A DNA stretch of 64,000 bases from contig ML058469.1 in the NCBI GenBank assembly GCA_003013855.2, positions 6,696,001 to 6,760,000 of the forward strand, in the 5' to 3' direction. This stretch comes from Liriodendron chinense (lineage: Eukaryota; Streptophyta; Magnoliopsida; Magnoliales; Magnoliaceae). A model generated the notes under the pieces. It made no database searches. It was given only the letters and a program-made list of their open reading frames with translations, and was not told the origin of the DNA. Every line of letters begins with the position of its first letter. The first letter of the stretch is position 1. A program made the translations under genes and the position numbers. Positions 1 through 13,403 of this stretch are shown piece by piece.

Positions 1-640
1 CGAGTTTAGAAGCCCTTTTATAAGCCTTAGAACCATCCTTACACCGCCTTAGGAAAGTCTCAATTAATTTAGGAAACAAGCTCTCTAATTTGTGCAAAAA
101 GAACACATAAATTTCTACACCGCAGTGGTCGGGCGCCCGACTATTCCCAAAACAGTCCAGCAACAAATCTTGAATTCTGTCTGAATTTCGAACGCCCTGT
201 ACTTTTTTATTGGGTGCCCTACATCTGAGGGTCGGGCGCCCAATCATTTTCAAAAGTGTCCAGCAAGTTTTACAGTAAAACTTTGAATTTCAAGCACTCG
301 ACCAATGATTTTCAGGCGGCTAGTAGGTCGTCAACCACCTGGAGGCTAAAAACACATTTTTCTGCATTCTATAGAGTCATCTGCCTGAACTTTCTACATC
401 TTGCTTTTCTGGCCCTGCAGCTCTGCACTTTGATTTTTCTAGCAATTCCAGGTCTTTAACTTGATTTCTCCATTGCTTTTTCTTCATTTCTTTGGCTCGT
501 TAAAGGTTGGTCTTCTAGTCACTATAAATCCTTCAAGTTAGCATTAAGTCCATGACATCTCTCTCTTTTACCTACAAACACAAAAATAAGCATAAGTCAT
601 TCTCTTTAACAACTTAAACTATGCAATTGTGTTATGAATT
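1..640. repeat. Probable degraded LTR-retrotransposon fragment
   Basis: No gene is visible. The stretch holds two copies of a GC-rich palindrome (GTCGGGCGCCCGAC near 128-141 and a similar one near 231-243). Each is followed by text ending in GTCCAGCAA, a phrase that recurs in the LTR-like insertion near 32330 and 32450. A TATAAAT-like box lies at about 524. This composition is what I know from plant Copia-type LTRs, but neither terminus nor a second LTR can be seen, so the assignment is tentative. Confidence 0.3.
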
Positions 641-669
641 AGGGTTCAAATATGCACAATTCATGGCTC

Positions 670-1195
670 AACAGGCCCACTTGAAGAAGATTTGCAATGT
701 GTATTTTTCATCCAACCCGTTGATAAAGTCAAACAGACCTGGATGAAGGGAAAAGTCAAATTTTACTTTCAACTTAATCCAAAAGTTTTGTAGCCTTTAA
801 TTATAAAAAGTTTTATTCACCAGTTTTTACATTAGTGTGGTCCACCATAGATTTGGATCTTCTTAACTTTTTTAATGTTGTCATGAAACCGACAAAACCG
901 AACCGATCAGAATTTATTCGGTTCGGTTCGGTTAATGAGGCTTCATCAGTCTAGTTCTTTTTTTAAATATTCAAAACCAACTGAGTCGGTTTGGTTGGGT
1001 ATCGCCCCTCAAAATCGAACTGAACGAATCATGCACAGTCTTAGTCGTTCTTCACTGTTTGTAGTGATATGGTGCACGTGAGATTTGGATCTTCTTAAGG
1101 TTTGGTATCACGTCTTAAAATGAGATAGAAAAACATATGGACGGTGTGGATATATACACAGTACATCAATATGGGCCCCACACAATTAGGGTACC
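670..1195. repeat. Fold-back repeat copy a, with a nested GGTTCGG-word element
   Basis: This is a diverged copy of the fold-back family that recurs across the window. The left arm text 'cctggatgaagggaaaa' is at about 739, and the right arm ends in gtggata...gggccccaca at about 1185. Between 868 and 1045 lies another small element made of ACCGAACCGA / TCGGTTCGGTTCGG words. The 16-bp string GATTTGGATCTTCTTA occurs on both sides of it (851-866 and 1082-1097), which suggests a duplicated flank. There is no coding content. Confidence 0.55.
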
Positions 1196-3227
1196 ACCCA
1201 CTAAGTTATAGCCAAATAATAGCTACGTCTCTTGTTGCTTTCCATTCTAGGAGATATTCTTGGAGAAATTCTCGAAAGAGAGAGAAGAGCGGAGCTTGCT
1301 CTCTTTGCATTAAAATCTCCTCTCAAGATATGAAATGATTGAAGACTTAAAGCATGCGATAGTGGGGATCCGATTGGATTTTACTACTAGATCTAGATCC
1401 AACCCGAATATGATTTAGGTTTATTTTTGTGAACCCTAATCCGATCCATTTAATTAATCGGACCTATTTTAAGATCAAACTCTGCATTATACTGGTTCAA
1501 AGCGAATCGGATCTCAGATCTGACCCGCTCCATTGAGAGCCTTAATGATCACCTTTGGGATTTTGGCACTGTGTATGTCTTGGGTGCTTGACATTCCTGA
1601 AAGGATATGTGTCCTCAGCAAATAGATATATATGGTTTTCTTCAATTGTGAGTATGTTTGTTCATTTGCATCTGTACGAGTGTGTTAATAGGTGGTAGAG
1701 ACTTGCTCGTTGGTTTAGTTTACATCAGACGAGTGTAAATAGTAGACACAAATATCATCCAGACCAAAAATTCTTTGGCTCTCATAAAGTTCTTTTCCAA
1801 TGTTTTGTGTGGTGTGGTCCACCTAAGTTTTAGATCTACCTCATTTTTTATTACTGTCCTTTTTTAACTTGAGAAAGTGACAGACGATTTGAATTTCTCG
1901 CATGCATCACATCAATTCCGTCGATAAGACCAATCAATATTTTTCTATTTGTAACCATCCAATAAATAAGATAGCCAAATAAGCAATTAATAAACAATTT
2001 GGGTGTTGAGCCAAAACCCACGAAGCTTCTACGTAATATAAACTTAAGTTTTTCCGTAGCATCCTAAAGGTAAACGGTAGTAATAGAGACGTCAACGGTT
2101 CACATTCAACTGAAAAAGACCTAATATTGGTTTTTAATCTGAGAGATTTTTTAGCATGGTTCATCCTATTATTATTCAATTCAGACACATGACCATGCGT
2201 ATAACAAATCAATTAAACGTGTGCGATTAGATTAGGTGTCAGGCATGCCAGAGTCATGTTCTACTTGAATCAAAATGAACACTTATGACCTCAGGCACCG
2301 AATTAGCTAGATTAAAACCAAATCTGTGAAGATTTCTTGACTATTCATCCACCGATTGTTACAGTGATTAAATGATTTGAGAATGGGAGGGTTAATCCTT
2401 TTGAATAAAAAATTTTTGCCTTGAAGACAATGACTTTTCCTTCAACAGTGATAACTTAGATTGAGTTTTTTAATAAAGTAATAAAAGATAGACAAATTAA
2501 AAATAAAGGCTGAATCGTCGATTTTATTGATCAAAGTATCAAGTACAGTCGGGAAAAGAAAAAGGGAAATGAGCAAAAAATTACCTATAGCAGTCTGTAC
2601 TAGCAAAGCAATTGTTGAAAATACCAAACAGTTGTGAAACGAGCATGGTGTGAGGTCAATATGATGCGACCGAAGATATACCAAGTAAGAGACTAAACTA
2701 AGAACTGATGGCTCTAGACTTGCTGCAGCACGGCGCTGGACAAAAGTGGAGAGAACTTAGTTAAAAAGCTAAACTGACATGTATCCATGGAGGACGAAAG
2801 GGATAAACAACGTAAAGCTGAAAAGGGTATTGATTGATTTGTGTTGATGAGGGCCTTGAGCTTATCTTCGAGTGCTACTTTAATATTCTTCAATGAGGTT
2901 GTGGCCATATATAAGATCTTGTTACTCGTATTAGGTCTTCCGATTACATGGCGGGCATATATTATTTGGATATGGAGTCCTTCTTGTGTTATATCATCAT
3001 ATACAATTTGCTTCTATTTTCGAATACATTTTCATTATTCACTTCTACTTTCTCAGGACTTTCAAAATATCTTAGACATTTTCTAGTTAAAATCTTAGGT
3101 CAGCCATGTCCAACATGTGTTGGCTACAGAGAATCCAGCAACAATATGCCTTTGGGTAAAACTTAGTCATGTGTTGGCTACAGAGAATCCAACAACAGCA
3201 CGGCAACAATAGGCCTTCGAGCAAAAC
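1196..3227. other. Unrecognised intergenic DNA
   Basis: No supported gene was found; the reading frames here are short and look like nothing I know. About 1690-1930 contains fold-back fragments (gtgtggtccacct near 1810). About 3112-3210 is an imperfect tandem duplication of a unit of roughly 55 bp that begins CATGTGTTGGCTACAGAGAA. The rest is AT-rich and featureless to me. Confidence 0.4.
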
Positions 3228-3514
3228 TTAAGGGGTGTTTGGCAAATCTATTAATAAGAGCTTATTTGCTTATTCTAAAAAAATAAGCTCTTATTATGAA
3301 AATAGACCGTTTGGTAAAGCTTTCATTTTAAAGCTTATTTTTAGAAACTAGCAAAAAAGCTCTTAAACAATAAGTGATAGGGAGATCACTTTTTCTTTAA
3401 AAGCTTATTTAGCTTAAGCGGGTAGACATTTTTAATTAATTTTTGGACAAGTTTGTCCTTAAACTTTTTAAGCAATTCTCATCTTGCCATCTTCTCTTCT
3501 TTAGAATATCTCTA

Positions 3515-4870
3515 AGGTGGGCCCACATGATGAATAACCCATATTGAAGGTGAGTTTCCATATCAAGGTGGGCCCATGTAATGCATGGTCACATCAAAGG
3601 TGGGTCCCACATGATGAACGCCCACATCAAAGGTGGGATCTACATGATGGATGGGGGACATTGAAGGTGGGGATCGCATGATGGAAGGTTGACATCAAAG
3701 GTAGGCCCACATGATGAACAACCCATATTGAAGGTTGGGCCCCACATGATTGACGGTGAACACCAAAGGTGGGTCCCACATGATGGATGACCCACATTAA
3801 AATGTGGCCCCGCATGATGGATGGACTATCCACATCAAGTGGGCCCCATATGATGGACGGTTCATAGCAAAGGTGGGACCCACATGATGGATGGTGGAAA
3901 TTGAATGTGGGACCACATGATGGAAGATTGACATTAAATGTGGGACCACATGATAAATGACCCATATTGAAGGTTGGGCCCCACATGATGGATGGTCCAT
4001 AACAAAGTTGGGACCTACATGATGGATGGTGGACATCAAAGGTGGGTCCCACATGATGGACTATCGACATCAAAGGTGGGTCCCACATGATGGACTATCA
4101 GCATCAAGTGGGCCCCACATGATAGATGGTCCACCACAAAGGTGAGACCCACATGATGGATGGTCCACATCAAAGGTAGGATCCATGTGATGGATGGTGG
4201 ATATTGAATGTGGGGCCACATGATGGAAGGTTGACATTAAAGGTGGGCCTACATGATGAATGACCCATATTGAAGGTTGGACCCCACATGATGGACAGTC
4301 CACAGCCAAGGTGGGACCTACATGATCGATGGTGGACATCAAATGGGTCCCACATGATGGACTACCTACTTGATGGGGGCCCCACATGATAGTGGTCCAC
4401 AACAAAGGTAGGACCCACATGACGGATGGTGGACATCAAAGATGGGCCCCTCATAATAAATGACTCATATTGAAGTGGGGCCCCACATCAAGGTGGGCCC
4501 ACGTAATGAAAGGTTCACATCAAAGGTAGGCCCCACATGCTAGAAGACCCACATCAAAGTGTGGCCCAACATAACGGAACATGCACATCAAGTAGGTCCG
4601 ATTTAAATGGACTGTCCACTTCAAAGGTGGGTCCACATGATGGATGATGGTCATTGAAGGTGAGCCCACATGATGGTCAGTTGATATCAAAGATGAGCTT
4701 ACATGATGAACGGCCCATAATGAATGTGGGCCCCACACAAAGAATGGTCCACATCAAGGTGGGCCCACATAATGGATGGAGTGAGCTTCACGTGATAGAT
4801 GGCTCACATAAAATTGTAGCCCCTCATAATGGACAATTGACATCAAGTGGGCCCCACCTAATGGACGGTC
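3515..4870. repeat. Minisatellite array, units about 33-36 bp (left part)
   Basis: The array consists of about 40 diverged head-to-tail units resembling 'catcaaaggtgggacccacatgatggatggtc'. Each carries GGTGGG, CCCACATGATG and a short AT-containing linker. Units drift in length (33-36 bp) and sequence. On the minus strand the units translate into repetitive His-His-Val-Gly-Pro text. These frames are a by-product of unit lengths divisible by three and are not genes. The array continues after the LTR insertion at 12482. Confidence 0.85.
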
Positions 4871-6491
4871 TGTAACGACCCGAGATTTTCGACTCTCGTG
4901 TATAACACAACAGCCGAATTCCCAAGTAACTTATGGAATAACTAATTTGTCAAATAATGAAATCTAGCATTCAAGCATAATGGCGGAAACAATTATCATC
5001 TTATTCTATCAAACTTACTACGTCATCATCAATGTTTAAATAAGGGAACCAACCAATATCCATACTGATTAATTAAAATACAAAACCATGTCTTCTCTTG
5101 AAGACTTATTACAATTCCATAAATGTATCAACTACTCAAAAGAAATATTTAATAAATGATAACATCAATTAAGTTTCTCTAACATCGTCATCCGCCATGT
5201 GATTATACGAACATCGAACTCTTTTCCTTAAAAATCGGGTTCAATACCTGGATCTTCACCTGCATCACCTAAATTGTATTTGGGATAGCGTTAAATGCTA
5301 TCATAGTGGGGAATATTCCTCCAAGACAATCAAGAATAATAATAACAGTACAGAGTAAACGCAAGCAGTATATTATCATTTAATCAAATCAAAACAACCA
5401 ACTAAAAATCTTTGTTAATGCGATGCATAGAATGCATGCTCTGGCTAAGGCACCCTGGCTAGAATCACAATCCATGAAGTGGGAGACTCCCTGTTACGAC
5501 TTCATGCTAGCCACTAGTCACCAGAGGTTCCTGGGACGCACAAGCCCATAGTTTTGCCCGACCACGTGAGAAACGGGACGCTCATAGCCCAAATCTACAC
5601 GTGACAGTGTGCGGGAGAAGTAGGACGCTCTAGCCTATTCTCAATTCCGTACACCCACATGGAGCCAAGTGAATGCATGACTTTAGTTTCACCTTTATTT
5701 AAGTGTTTTCGCATACAACCAATTTAAATAAAACTCAGTGATCACTATGGGGAGTCGCAAGCAACCCAGCATAGGCCGACAGCACGAGATTAGTGTCCAT
5801 AGCACCAACCCCGGCTCATGAGAATTTGTATACCATTAGTGTCCACTCATTGTCCCGTTTTATGATTTCATCATGTCCCAAAAGGCCAATGTTGTACATC
5901 ATGACCAAATTCATTAAAATACCCATGTACTGTAAATGGATCAAATCAAGCATCATGTACATGTAAGGATCCATTAACAAGCAATCACTTCATTCTCTCA
6001 GTTAAGTCAAGATATATTCTTCCATCATGGACACCTCTCACGGGTTCCATCTCTCTACATCGAATAATTTTACCAACTTAGGGACAAAGAGTATACAATA
6101 ATGGGATGTGCATATGATGATCTTATACACATATTTCATATCATAATATGAAAACCAATGTTACTTGTAATACATGGACTAAGAAAATAAAGGCATAGAT
6201 TTCACAAAAATAAATAACACAAATACACATGCTTCTTAGTTAAAAGTCTAAAACAAGGAATCACATCACCATATAATGATATTCATTACAAATCTCACAT
6301 CAAACTTCATGTTATATGGATAAGTAATTCAAAACAAAACAACTTCACATGCCACAAAAGAAACTTATGATAATCGTGATATTATTAATAAAAGGCTTGA
6401 AGGAAAATCCTCACCTTAGGATGGACTTAGAAGAAGAGGGTTGTAGAAGATCCTAACCGCTGGAAAAATATGAGAAAGAACTCTCTTCTCT

Positions 6492-6540
<49 letters not shown>

Positions 6541-7691
6541 TTCTCTACGGCATGGAGGTTAGGGTTAAGAGAAGGGCTTGGAGGTGCGTAGTAGAAATAT
6601 GGAGAGGGATGTGCACGCGAGGTCTTGTGTAACAACCTCTTGAGGTGGGTTTCTCAGATCTCAATATTCGGATGATCTATGATCAATTCCAATCCGTTCA
6701 TCTTATCAAGCTCGAAGAGTAGAGTCAGAATACGTAAATTTCTTGATGATTCACATCCTAGATTGGTCGATCCTTGAAAATGGCCTAACGGGTGCTAAAA
6801 TGGGCTAGATCTCAATTAACGGCCTACGCTTGATGATCAGGGCCCAAATTTTAGAAAAATATGTATTCATGATAGGCAAACAATTGTACAAAGTTTAGTA
6901 GTTGATTGATGGTGAGAAATGCCTAGATCTGAAATTTCAACTTTTGGCGGAAAAGGAAGGGGCTGGCTTTGTGGTTCAACGGTGTAGAATTATAGATCGG
7001 GGTCCAAATTTTGTGTAAACTCGTAGTCATATGAGTATAATAAGTGGTCCAAATTTGAGAAGCGATTGATGGTGAGAAGTGGGTAAATTGAAAGATTCAG
7101 ATTTAAAAAGAGTTGGTAGCTCGTTAATTTCTAAAACGGGATAACTTCGCGCATAAGAAAGAGGATTATCAAGGTGGGGCACTCAAATCGCACTATTGGT
7201 CCATGGTAAAGACAATCCAATTCACTCATATGAAGAGAAATATTCGACTACGACTAACCATCTACTTTCCTCACTCGATGGACATGGAAATCAAGGATTA
7301 AGGGGCTGATTTGACAATCGGACCACTTCTATTATGATTTAAGGGCTGAAATTTGATGTGTATGGTTAATATGTGCCCAAAAGCTTAAATCCAGGGTTTT
7401 GCATGAAAGTGATCGTCAGAAACTATAACACTTAAAAATGACATCTTAACTTAAGTTTAACTAATGGCATTTTCGTAATTATCTAAAAAGTGCGTGATTT
7501 TTTAAATCTGATCTTTCTACGATGTTTATAGGATCATTCTAAGCAACTTTTGTAAAGGGTCCCCTATCGGATCTCCTACGGATGTCCCCCTATTCACAAA
7601 TCAACGGTAAATGTACGATAATTAAAAAAAATAAATTAAAAATGAATTTTCAAAAAATTTCAAATAAATCTCGAAAATCTGGGGCGTTACA
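4871..7691 (-). repeat. Left LTR (3' LTR of the minus-strand element)
   Basis: This 2821-bp LTR has the terminal inverted repeat TGTAACG...CGTTACA. A (CT)n microsatellite lies at about 6496-6540. Comparison by eye with the right LTR shows scattered single-base differences and a few 1-2 bp indels. Identity is about 98-99%, so the insertion is recent on an evolutionary scale. Confidence 0.92.
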
Positions 7692-9654
7692 AACCACCCC
7701 CCTTAAAAACAAACTTCGTCCCTGAAGTTTCCTAAGCATCGTCGATAAAAGATTGAGGGCAATCTCACTTTATGACTTCTCGCCAAACTTTCTGAACTAT
7801 TCCGGGTTAAACGTGATCACAATCCACCCCCCTTAAAAATAAATCCGTACTCGACATCGATTTTTATAAGCTCCCCCAAATTTTTTTCCTATCATGCTTC
7901 CACTGCGCACTCTGATTCCTAGATGGTTCTGAATATATTGATTGGTCTCTCAAATCATTCAATCATCTAACTCCCTAATATTTCTCAGGTTTGGGTAGGT
8001 GCTCTTATAGTCAAGGATCTAAGACGATTAGGGTTAGATAATTATCAAGGATGTCTGATCGCTAACGAAATGACTAATCAAGATTTTAGAGGATAGATCT
8101 GAGTTTGATTAGGTTGGCATGATCGGATGGTCACTTGAATGAGTGGATAAACAAGCGGATAACAAAGTGAATGAGATATCATCAACGGTTCTTTAATAGC
8201 TGAAGGTGCGACAGAAATATGAGGTTAGGGATACCATATTCTAGCTCTTTATAGGGTCTAAGTGGCTAAGCTTCTACGTCCAAGGGTCGTCTATACATGT
8301 ATCTTATTTTAGTCATCCAAAGAAAACAATCACACACATTCCAAGAGAATACACAAAAGTCGTCCAGTTAGAACAAGGATGCGATTTGTATTGTGTCGAC
8401 ATCACGGGTGAACAGTTCAAGTAGATTCGAATCCGATACTTAGATCTTCTACTCACATTTGAGCATTGAGTTCATTAGTATCCATTCGAAATTCCGAGTG
8501 TCGACCCTCGGGATTTGAACAAGGATTCAATCCTTTACACAATATATTTGGTACGGTTCTGCTCTCCCGTGCGGCCGATTTAGTCTAACATTGTGGGGAC
8601 TTTCATGTATTCTCCAAAAAAAAAAAAAAAAAATCGACGAAGATCACGTAAATTAAAATCCAACAATAAAAAACATTAAAACTTTACGAGATCCTATTTA
8701 CTTTCATTGTTAGACATGGTCGAAGATCTATGTGAGGGATTGGTAAATGGCATTTTATGGTTACGATAATCTACTTTAAGTAAGAGGGTTGGGCCTAAAA
8801 TTCTTAGGGATGTATGAGAATATGCTAGGAAGTATTTCTAAGAGTGTCATCTCACAATAACTAAGCCTAAACAAGGGGTTTAGAGGTTTTCAAAGCTAAG
8901 GAACTAGGATAGTGTCGAATCTGGAACACAGGACTTATAAGAGCTCTTAGAATTTTATCTCTCAAACCGAACGTGATTTTTTCCTGAAATTTGGAGGGTA
9001 ATCTAAAGGTTGGGTGAGAAATCACCCTAATTTTTCTCAGAATGAAATTCCTATGGAAAGATATGATTCTGACCTCTAAAAGTCTGAAAAACGTAGCAGT
9101 CCAGCAGTTTTCAACGCAACATTTTCTCTACTAACAGAATTTTCACAATTTATCTAGATATCGGATTGATCTGAAATTTTATGAAAGTGTTGGGTGATGA
9201 GTTAAAAATATGTATAAAAATTTTCAAAAATTTATCTATTCCGAAAATATAATTCTTAGTGGTGACATTGCCAAAGGGTCAAGAAATTTGTCCTAACAAA
9301 AATAATTCAAAATAAAATAGTTATCCTTAAAATTTGAGGGAGATAAATCCCATGACTCAGCGTAACGCTAATCTAAATATGAGAAAATGATGAGAGCTTC
9401 AAAACTTCTAGAAAAAGTGAGAATCCACTTCCCAAAAATCCTAAAATTTCATATTTTTATGTTCATCGGCTATCCTAATGATTTTAAGGGGCCTATGTTT
9501 GAGTCTCTAGATTCATATCATCTCATGCATCCAATCGGGGATGAAGCTAAGTATTTTTGTTTCTATTTCATGGGAACCTAATCCCTAAGGGATATTTATT
9601 ATGATAAGGGTCAGGCTTCTCACCCAGAGGTCTCGATTGTGCTCTGATACCAAC
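7692..9654 (-). other. Internal domain of LTR retrotransposon, no coding capacity
   Basis: About 1.96 kb lies between the two LTRs. On the minus strand it starts two bases beyond the LTR with the primer-binding site (complement of 9641-9652) and ends with the polypurine tract (complement of 7692-7704). No gag, protease, reverse transcriptase, RNase H or integrase motif is visible in any frame; the longest open frame is about 64 codons. An A-run of about 18 lies at 8617-8633. Confidence 0.85.
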
Positions 9655-11285
9655 TGTAACGACCCGAGATTTTCGACTCTCGTGTATAACACAACAGCCG
9701 AATTCCCAAGTAACTTATAGAATAACTAATTTGTCAAATAATGAAATCTAGCATTCAAGCACAATGGCGGAAACAATTATCATCTTATTCTATCAAACTT
9801 ACTACGTCATCATCAATGTTTAAATAAGGGAACCAACCAATATCCATACTGATTAATTAAAATACAAAACCATGTCTTCTCTTGAAGACTTATTACAATT
9901 CCATAAATGTATCAACTACTCAAAAGAAATATTTAATAAATGATAACATCAATTAAGTTTCTCTAACATCGTCATCCGCCATGTGATTATACGAACATCG
10001 AACTCTTTTCCTTAAAAATCGGGTTCAATACCTGGATCTTCACCTGCATCACCTAAATTGTATTTGGGATAGCGTTAAATGCTATCATAGTGGGGAATAT
10101 TCCTCCAAGACAATCAAGAATAATAATAACAGGTACAGAGTAAACGCAAGCAGTATATTATCATTTAATCAAATCAAAACAACCAACTAAAAATCTTTGT
10201 TAATGCGATGCATAGAATGCATGCTCTGGCTAAGGCACCCTGGCTAGAATCACAATCCATGAAGTGGGAGACTCCCTGTTACGACTTCATGCTAGCCACT
10301 AGTCACCAGAGGTTCCTGGGACGCACAAGCCCATAGTTTTGCCCGACCACGTGAGAAACGGGACGCTCATAGCCCAAATCTACACGTGACAGTGTGCGGG
10401 AGAAGTAGGACGCTCTAGCCTATTCTCAATTCCGTACACCCACATGGAGCCAAGTGAATGCATGACTTTAGTTTCACCTTTATTTAAGTATTTTCGCATA
10501 CAACCAATTTAAATAAAACTCAGTGGTCACTATGGGGAGTCGCAAGCAACCCAGCATAGGCCGACAGCACGAGATTAGTGTCCATAGCACCAACCCCGGC
10601 TCATGAGAATTTGTATACCATTAGTGTCCACTCATTGTCCCGTTTTATGATTTCATCATGTCCCAAAAGGCCAATGTTGTACATCATGACCAAATTCATT
10701 AAAATACTCATGTACTGTAAATGGATCAAATCAAGCATCATGTACATGTAAGGATCTATTAACAAGCAATCACTTCATTCTCTCAGTTAAGTCAAGATAT
10801 ATTCTTCCATCATGGACACCTCTCACGGGTTCCATCTCTCTACATCGAATAATTTTACCAACTTAGGGACAAAGAGTATACAATAATGGGATGTGCATAT
10901 GATGATCTTATACACATATTTCATATCACAATATGAAAACCAATGTTACTTGTAATACATGGACTAAGAAAATAAATGCATAGATTTCACAAAAATAAAT
11001 AACACAAATACACATGCTTCTTAGTTAAAAATTTAAAAAAAGGAATCACATCACCATATAATGATATTCATTACAAATCTCACATCAAACTTCATGTTAT
11101 ATGGATAAGTAATTCAAAACAAAACAACTTCACATGCCACAAAAGAAACTTATGATAATCGTGATATTATTAATGAAAGGCTTGAATGAAAATCCTCACC
11201 TTAGGATGGACTTAGAAGAAGAGGGTTGTAGAAGATCCTAACCGCTGGAAAAATATGAGAAAGAACTCTCTTCTCTTCTTCTTCT

Positions 11286-11330
<45 letters not shown>

Positions 11331-12481
11331 TTCTCTACGGCATGGAGGTTAGGGTTAGGAGAAGGGCTTGGAGGTGCGTAGTAGAAATATGGAGAGGGAT
11401 GTGCACGCGAGGTCTTGTGTAACAACCTCTTGAGGTGGGTTTCTCAGATCTCAATATTCGGATGATCTATGATCAATTCCAATCCGTTCATCTTATCAAG
11501 CTCGAAGAGTAGAGTCAGAATACGTAAATTTCTTGATGATCCACATTCTAGATTGGTCGATCCTTGAAAATGGCCTAACGGGTGCTAAAATGGGCTAGAT
11601 CTCAATTAACGGCATACGCTTGATGATCAGGGCCCAAATTTTGGAAAAATATGTATTCATGATAGGCAAACAATTGTACAAAGTTTAGTAGTTGATTGAT
11701 GGTGAGAAATGCCTAGATCTGAAATTTCAACTTTTGGCGAAAAAGGAAGGGGCTGGCTTTGTGGTTCAACGGTGTAGGATTATAGATCGGGGTCCAAATT
11801 TTGTGTAAACTCGTAGTCATATGAGTATAATAAGTGGTCCAAATTTGAGAAGCGATTGATGGTGAGAAGTGGGTAAATTGAAAGGTTCAGATTTAAAAAG
11901 AGTTGGTAGCTCGTTAATTTTTAAAACGGGATAACTTCGCGCATAAGAAAGAGGATTATCAAGGTGGGGCACTCAAATCGCACTATTGGTCCATGGTAAA
12001 GACAATCCAATTCACTCATATGAAGAGAAATATTCGACTACGACTAACCATCTACTTTCCTCACTCGATGGACATGGAAATCAAGGATTAAGGGGCTGAT
12101 TTGACAATCAGACCACTTCTATTACGATTTAAGGGCTGAAATTTGATGTGTATGGTTAATATGTGCCCAAAAGCTTAAATCCAGGGTTTTGCATGAAAGT
12201 GATCGTCAGAAACTATAACACTTAAAAATGACATCTTAACTTAAGTTTAACTAATGGCATTTTCGTAATTATCTAAAAAGTGCGTGATTTTTCAAATCTG
12301 ATCTTTCTACTATGTTTATAGGATCATTCTAAGCAACTTTTGTAAAGGGTCCCCTATCGGATCTCCTACGGATGTCCCCCTATTCACAAATCAACGGTAA
12401 ATGTACGATAATTAAAAAAAATAATTAAAAATGAATTTTCAAAAAATTTCAAATAAATCTCAAAAATCTAGGGGCGTTACA
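9655..12481 (-). repeat. Right LTR (5' LTR of the minus-strand element)
   Basis: This 2827-bp LTR is nearly identical to the left one. Its microsatellite differs in structure: (CTT)n followed by (CT)n at about 11276-11325, against only (CT)n on the left. That difference reflects slippage after insertion. The host minisatellite resumes at 12482 directly after the TSD. Confidence 0.92.
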
Positions 12482-12770
12482 CGGTCCACATCCAAGGTTT
12501 CTCATGATGGATGACCCATATCCAAAGTGGGCCGTGTGATGGATGATCCATATAGAAGGTGCACCTCACACGATGAATGGTATATCAAAACTGGGCCCCA
12601 TATGATGGACAATACACTTCAAAGGTAGGGCCCACACTATGGACACATCAAATGTGGAGTCCACATGATGGTGATGGGTAGTGGACATTGAGGGGCCCCA
12701 CATAAAGGACAATTAGCATTGATGTTGGGCCCCACATGATGGACAATCCACCCAAATGACCATTTGGATT
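12482..12770. repeat. Minisatellite array (right remainder)
   Basis: This is the continuation of the 3515-4870 array on the far side of the LTR retrotransposon. Units such as 'ccacatgatggatgacccatatc' are again about 33-36 bp. The boundary inside a GGACGGTCCAC unit is marked by the duplicated CGGTC. Confidence 0.8.
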
Positions 12771-13005
12771 GCTCTTATATTTAAGTTGTTGTAATCTTTT
12801 AAAATGACATCAATTACTCTTAAAAAAGCTCTTATTTGAAAGCTTTACCAAACGTGCTTATCTTAGGTAAGAGCTTTTTTTTAAGATTTCACCAAACGGA
12901 CTTAGTTTAGTTAAAACAAGAGCTAGAACAAAAAGAGCTTATTGAAGTAGCTCTTATTCAAAAAGCTCTAATTGAATTAGAGTAGAGATACCAAACACCG
13001 CCTTA

Positions 13006-13403
13006 GTATAAATGGTCAAGTTTGTACAGATAGGCCTCACGGTCTCTCCTTTTCAAGCGTTGTTTTTCTCTTCTTCTTCTTTTTATGTTCTTATCCTTTT
13101 TAATAAGGGTGCTGCCACGTGGTGCCTTCTTGTCGGCTGATCTAGACTGCATGAGGCCAAGTGTAAACATATTTATAGTGGGATGCTCACAGATGGTGCA
13201 TCCTGGCACAATTTTTTTGGTAGGGATATCAACGGTAACGATTACCAGGTATGTTGGCCATCTACATGCAGCCAACTGTAAAAAAATCGTGAACTAGGAA
13301 CGGGACCACGACTCGGTTAGTCATTGAGTGGGGTGGACCCTGCATTCGGTGGGTAGAACAGGTGGCTCAAGAATATCGTACATAATATTAGAGATTTTAT
13401 CAG
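13006..13403. other. Unrecognised intergenic DNA
   Basis: About 400 bp follow the TIR element. Open frames exist on both strands (13003-13297), but they overlap each other, show no known domain and have no promoter or splice context. I do not call a gene here. Confidence 0.3.

Larger units (their letters stand above)
4871..12481 (-). mobile_element. Young non-autonomous LTR retrotransposon (LARD-like), minus orientation
   Basis: This is a complete element. Two long direct repeats (4871-7691 and 9655-12481) begin TGTAACG and end CGTTACA, and a perfect 5-bp target duplication CGGTC flanks them at 4866-4870 and 12482-12486. The minus-strand orientation follows from a primer-binding site, TGGTATCAGAGC (9641-9652 on the complement, the initiator-Met tRNA type), next to the right LTR. 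A purine-rich tract AAGGGGGGTGGTT lies on the complement of 7692-7704, beside the left LTR. The internal part is only about 2 kb and codes for nothing recognisable, so the element must use proteins from another element. LTRs of 2.8 kb around a short non-coding interior fit the LARD definition. Confidence 0.92.
3231..13002. mobile_element. Non-autonomous TIR element with minisatellite interior, interrupted by an LTR retrotransposon
   Basis: The left end reads AGGGGTGTTTGGCAAAT and the right end reads ATACCAAACACCGCC, giving imperfect terminal inverted repeats. A TTA direct repeat flanks them at 3228-3230 and 13003-13005. Inside each end is AT-rich inverted text with repeated AAGCTCTTATT (3260-3420 and 12830-12980). 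A TTA/TAA duplication with GGGTGTTTGG ends is the hallmark of PIF/Harbinger (Tourist-type) elements, so that is the likely class. Removing the later LTR insertion and one copy of its target duplication leaves about 2.15 kb, mostly a tandem array. No transposase is visible. Confidence 0.7.

Noticed and set aside
3627..4738. Several overlapping minus-strand open frames of 60-153 codons with HHVGPTF-like repeats
   Set aside because: They lie across the 33-36 bp minisatellite. The peptide repeat only mirrors the DNA unit, all three frames are similarly open, and there is no promoter, splice or domain support.
6453..11425. Twin minus-strand frames with Arg-Glu runs in both LTRs
   Set aside because: The RE-rich text is the translation of the (CT)n microsatellite in the two LTR copies, not a protein gene.
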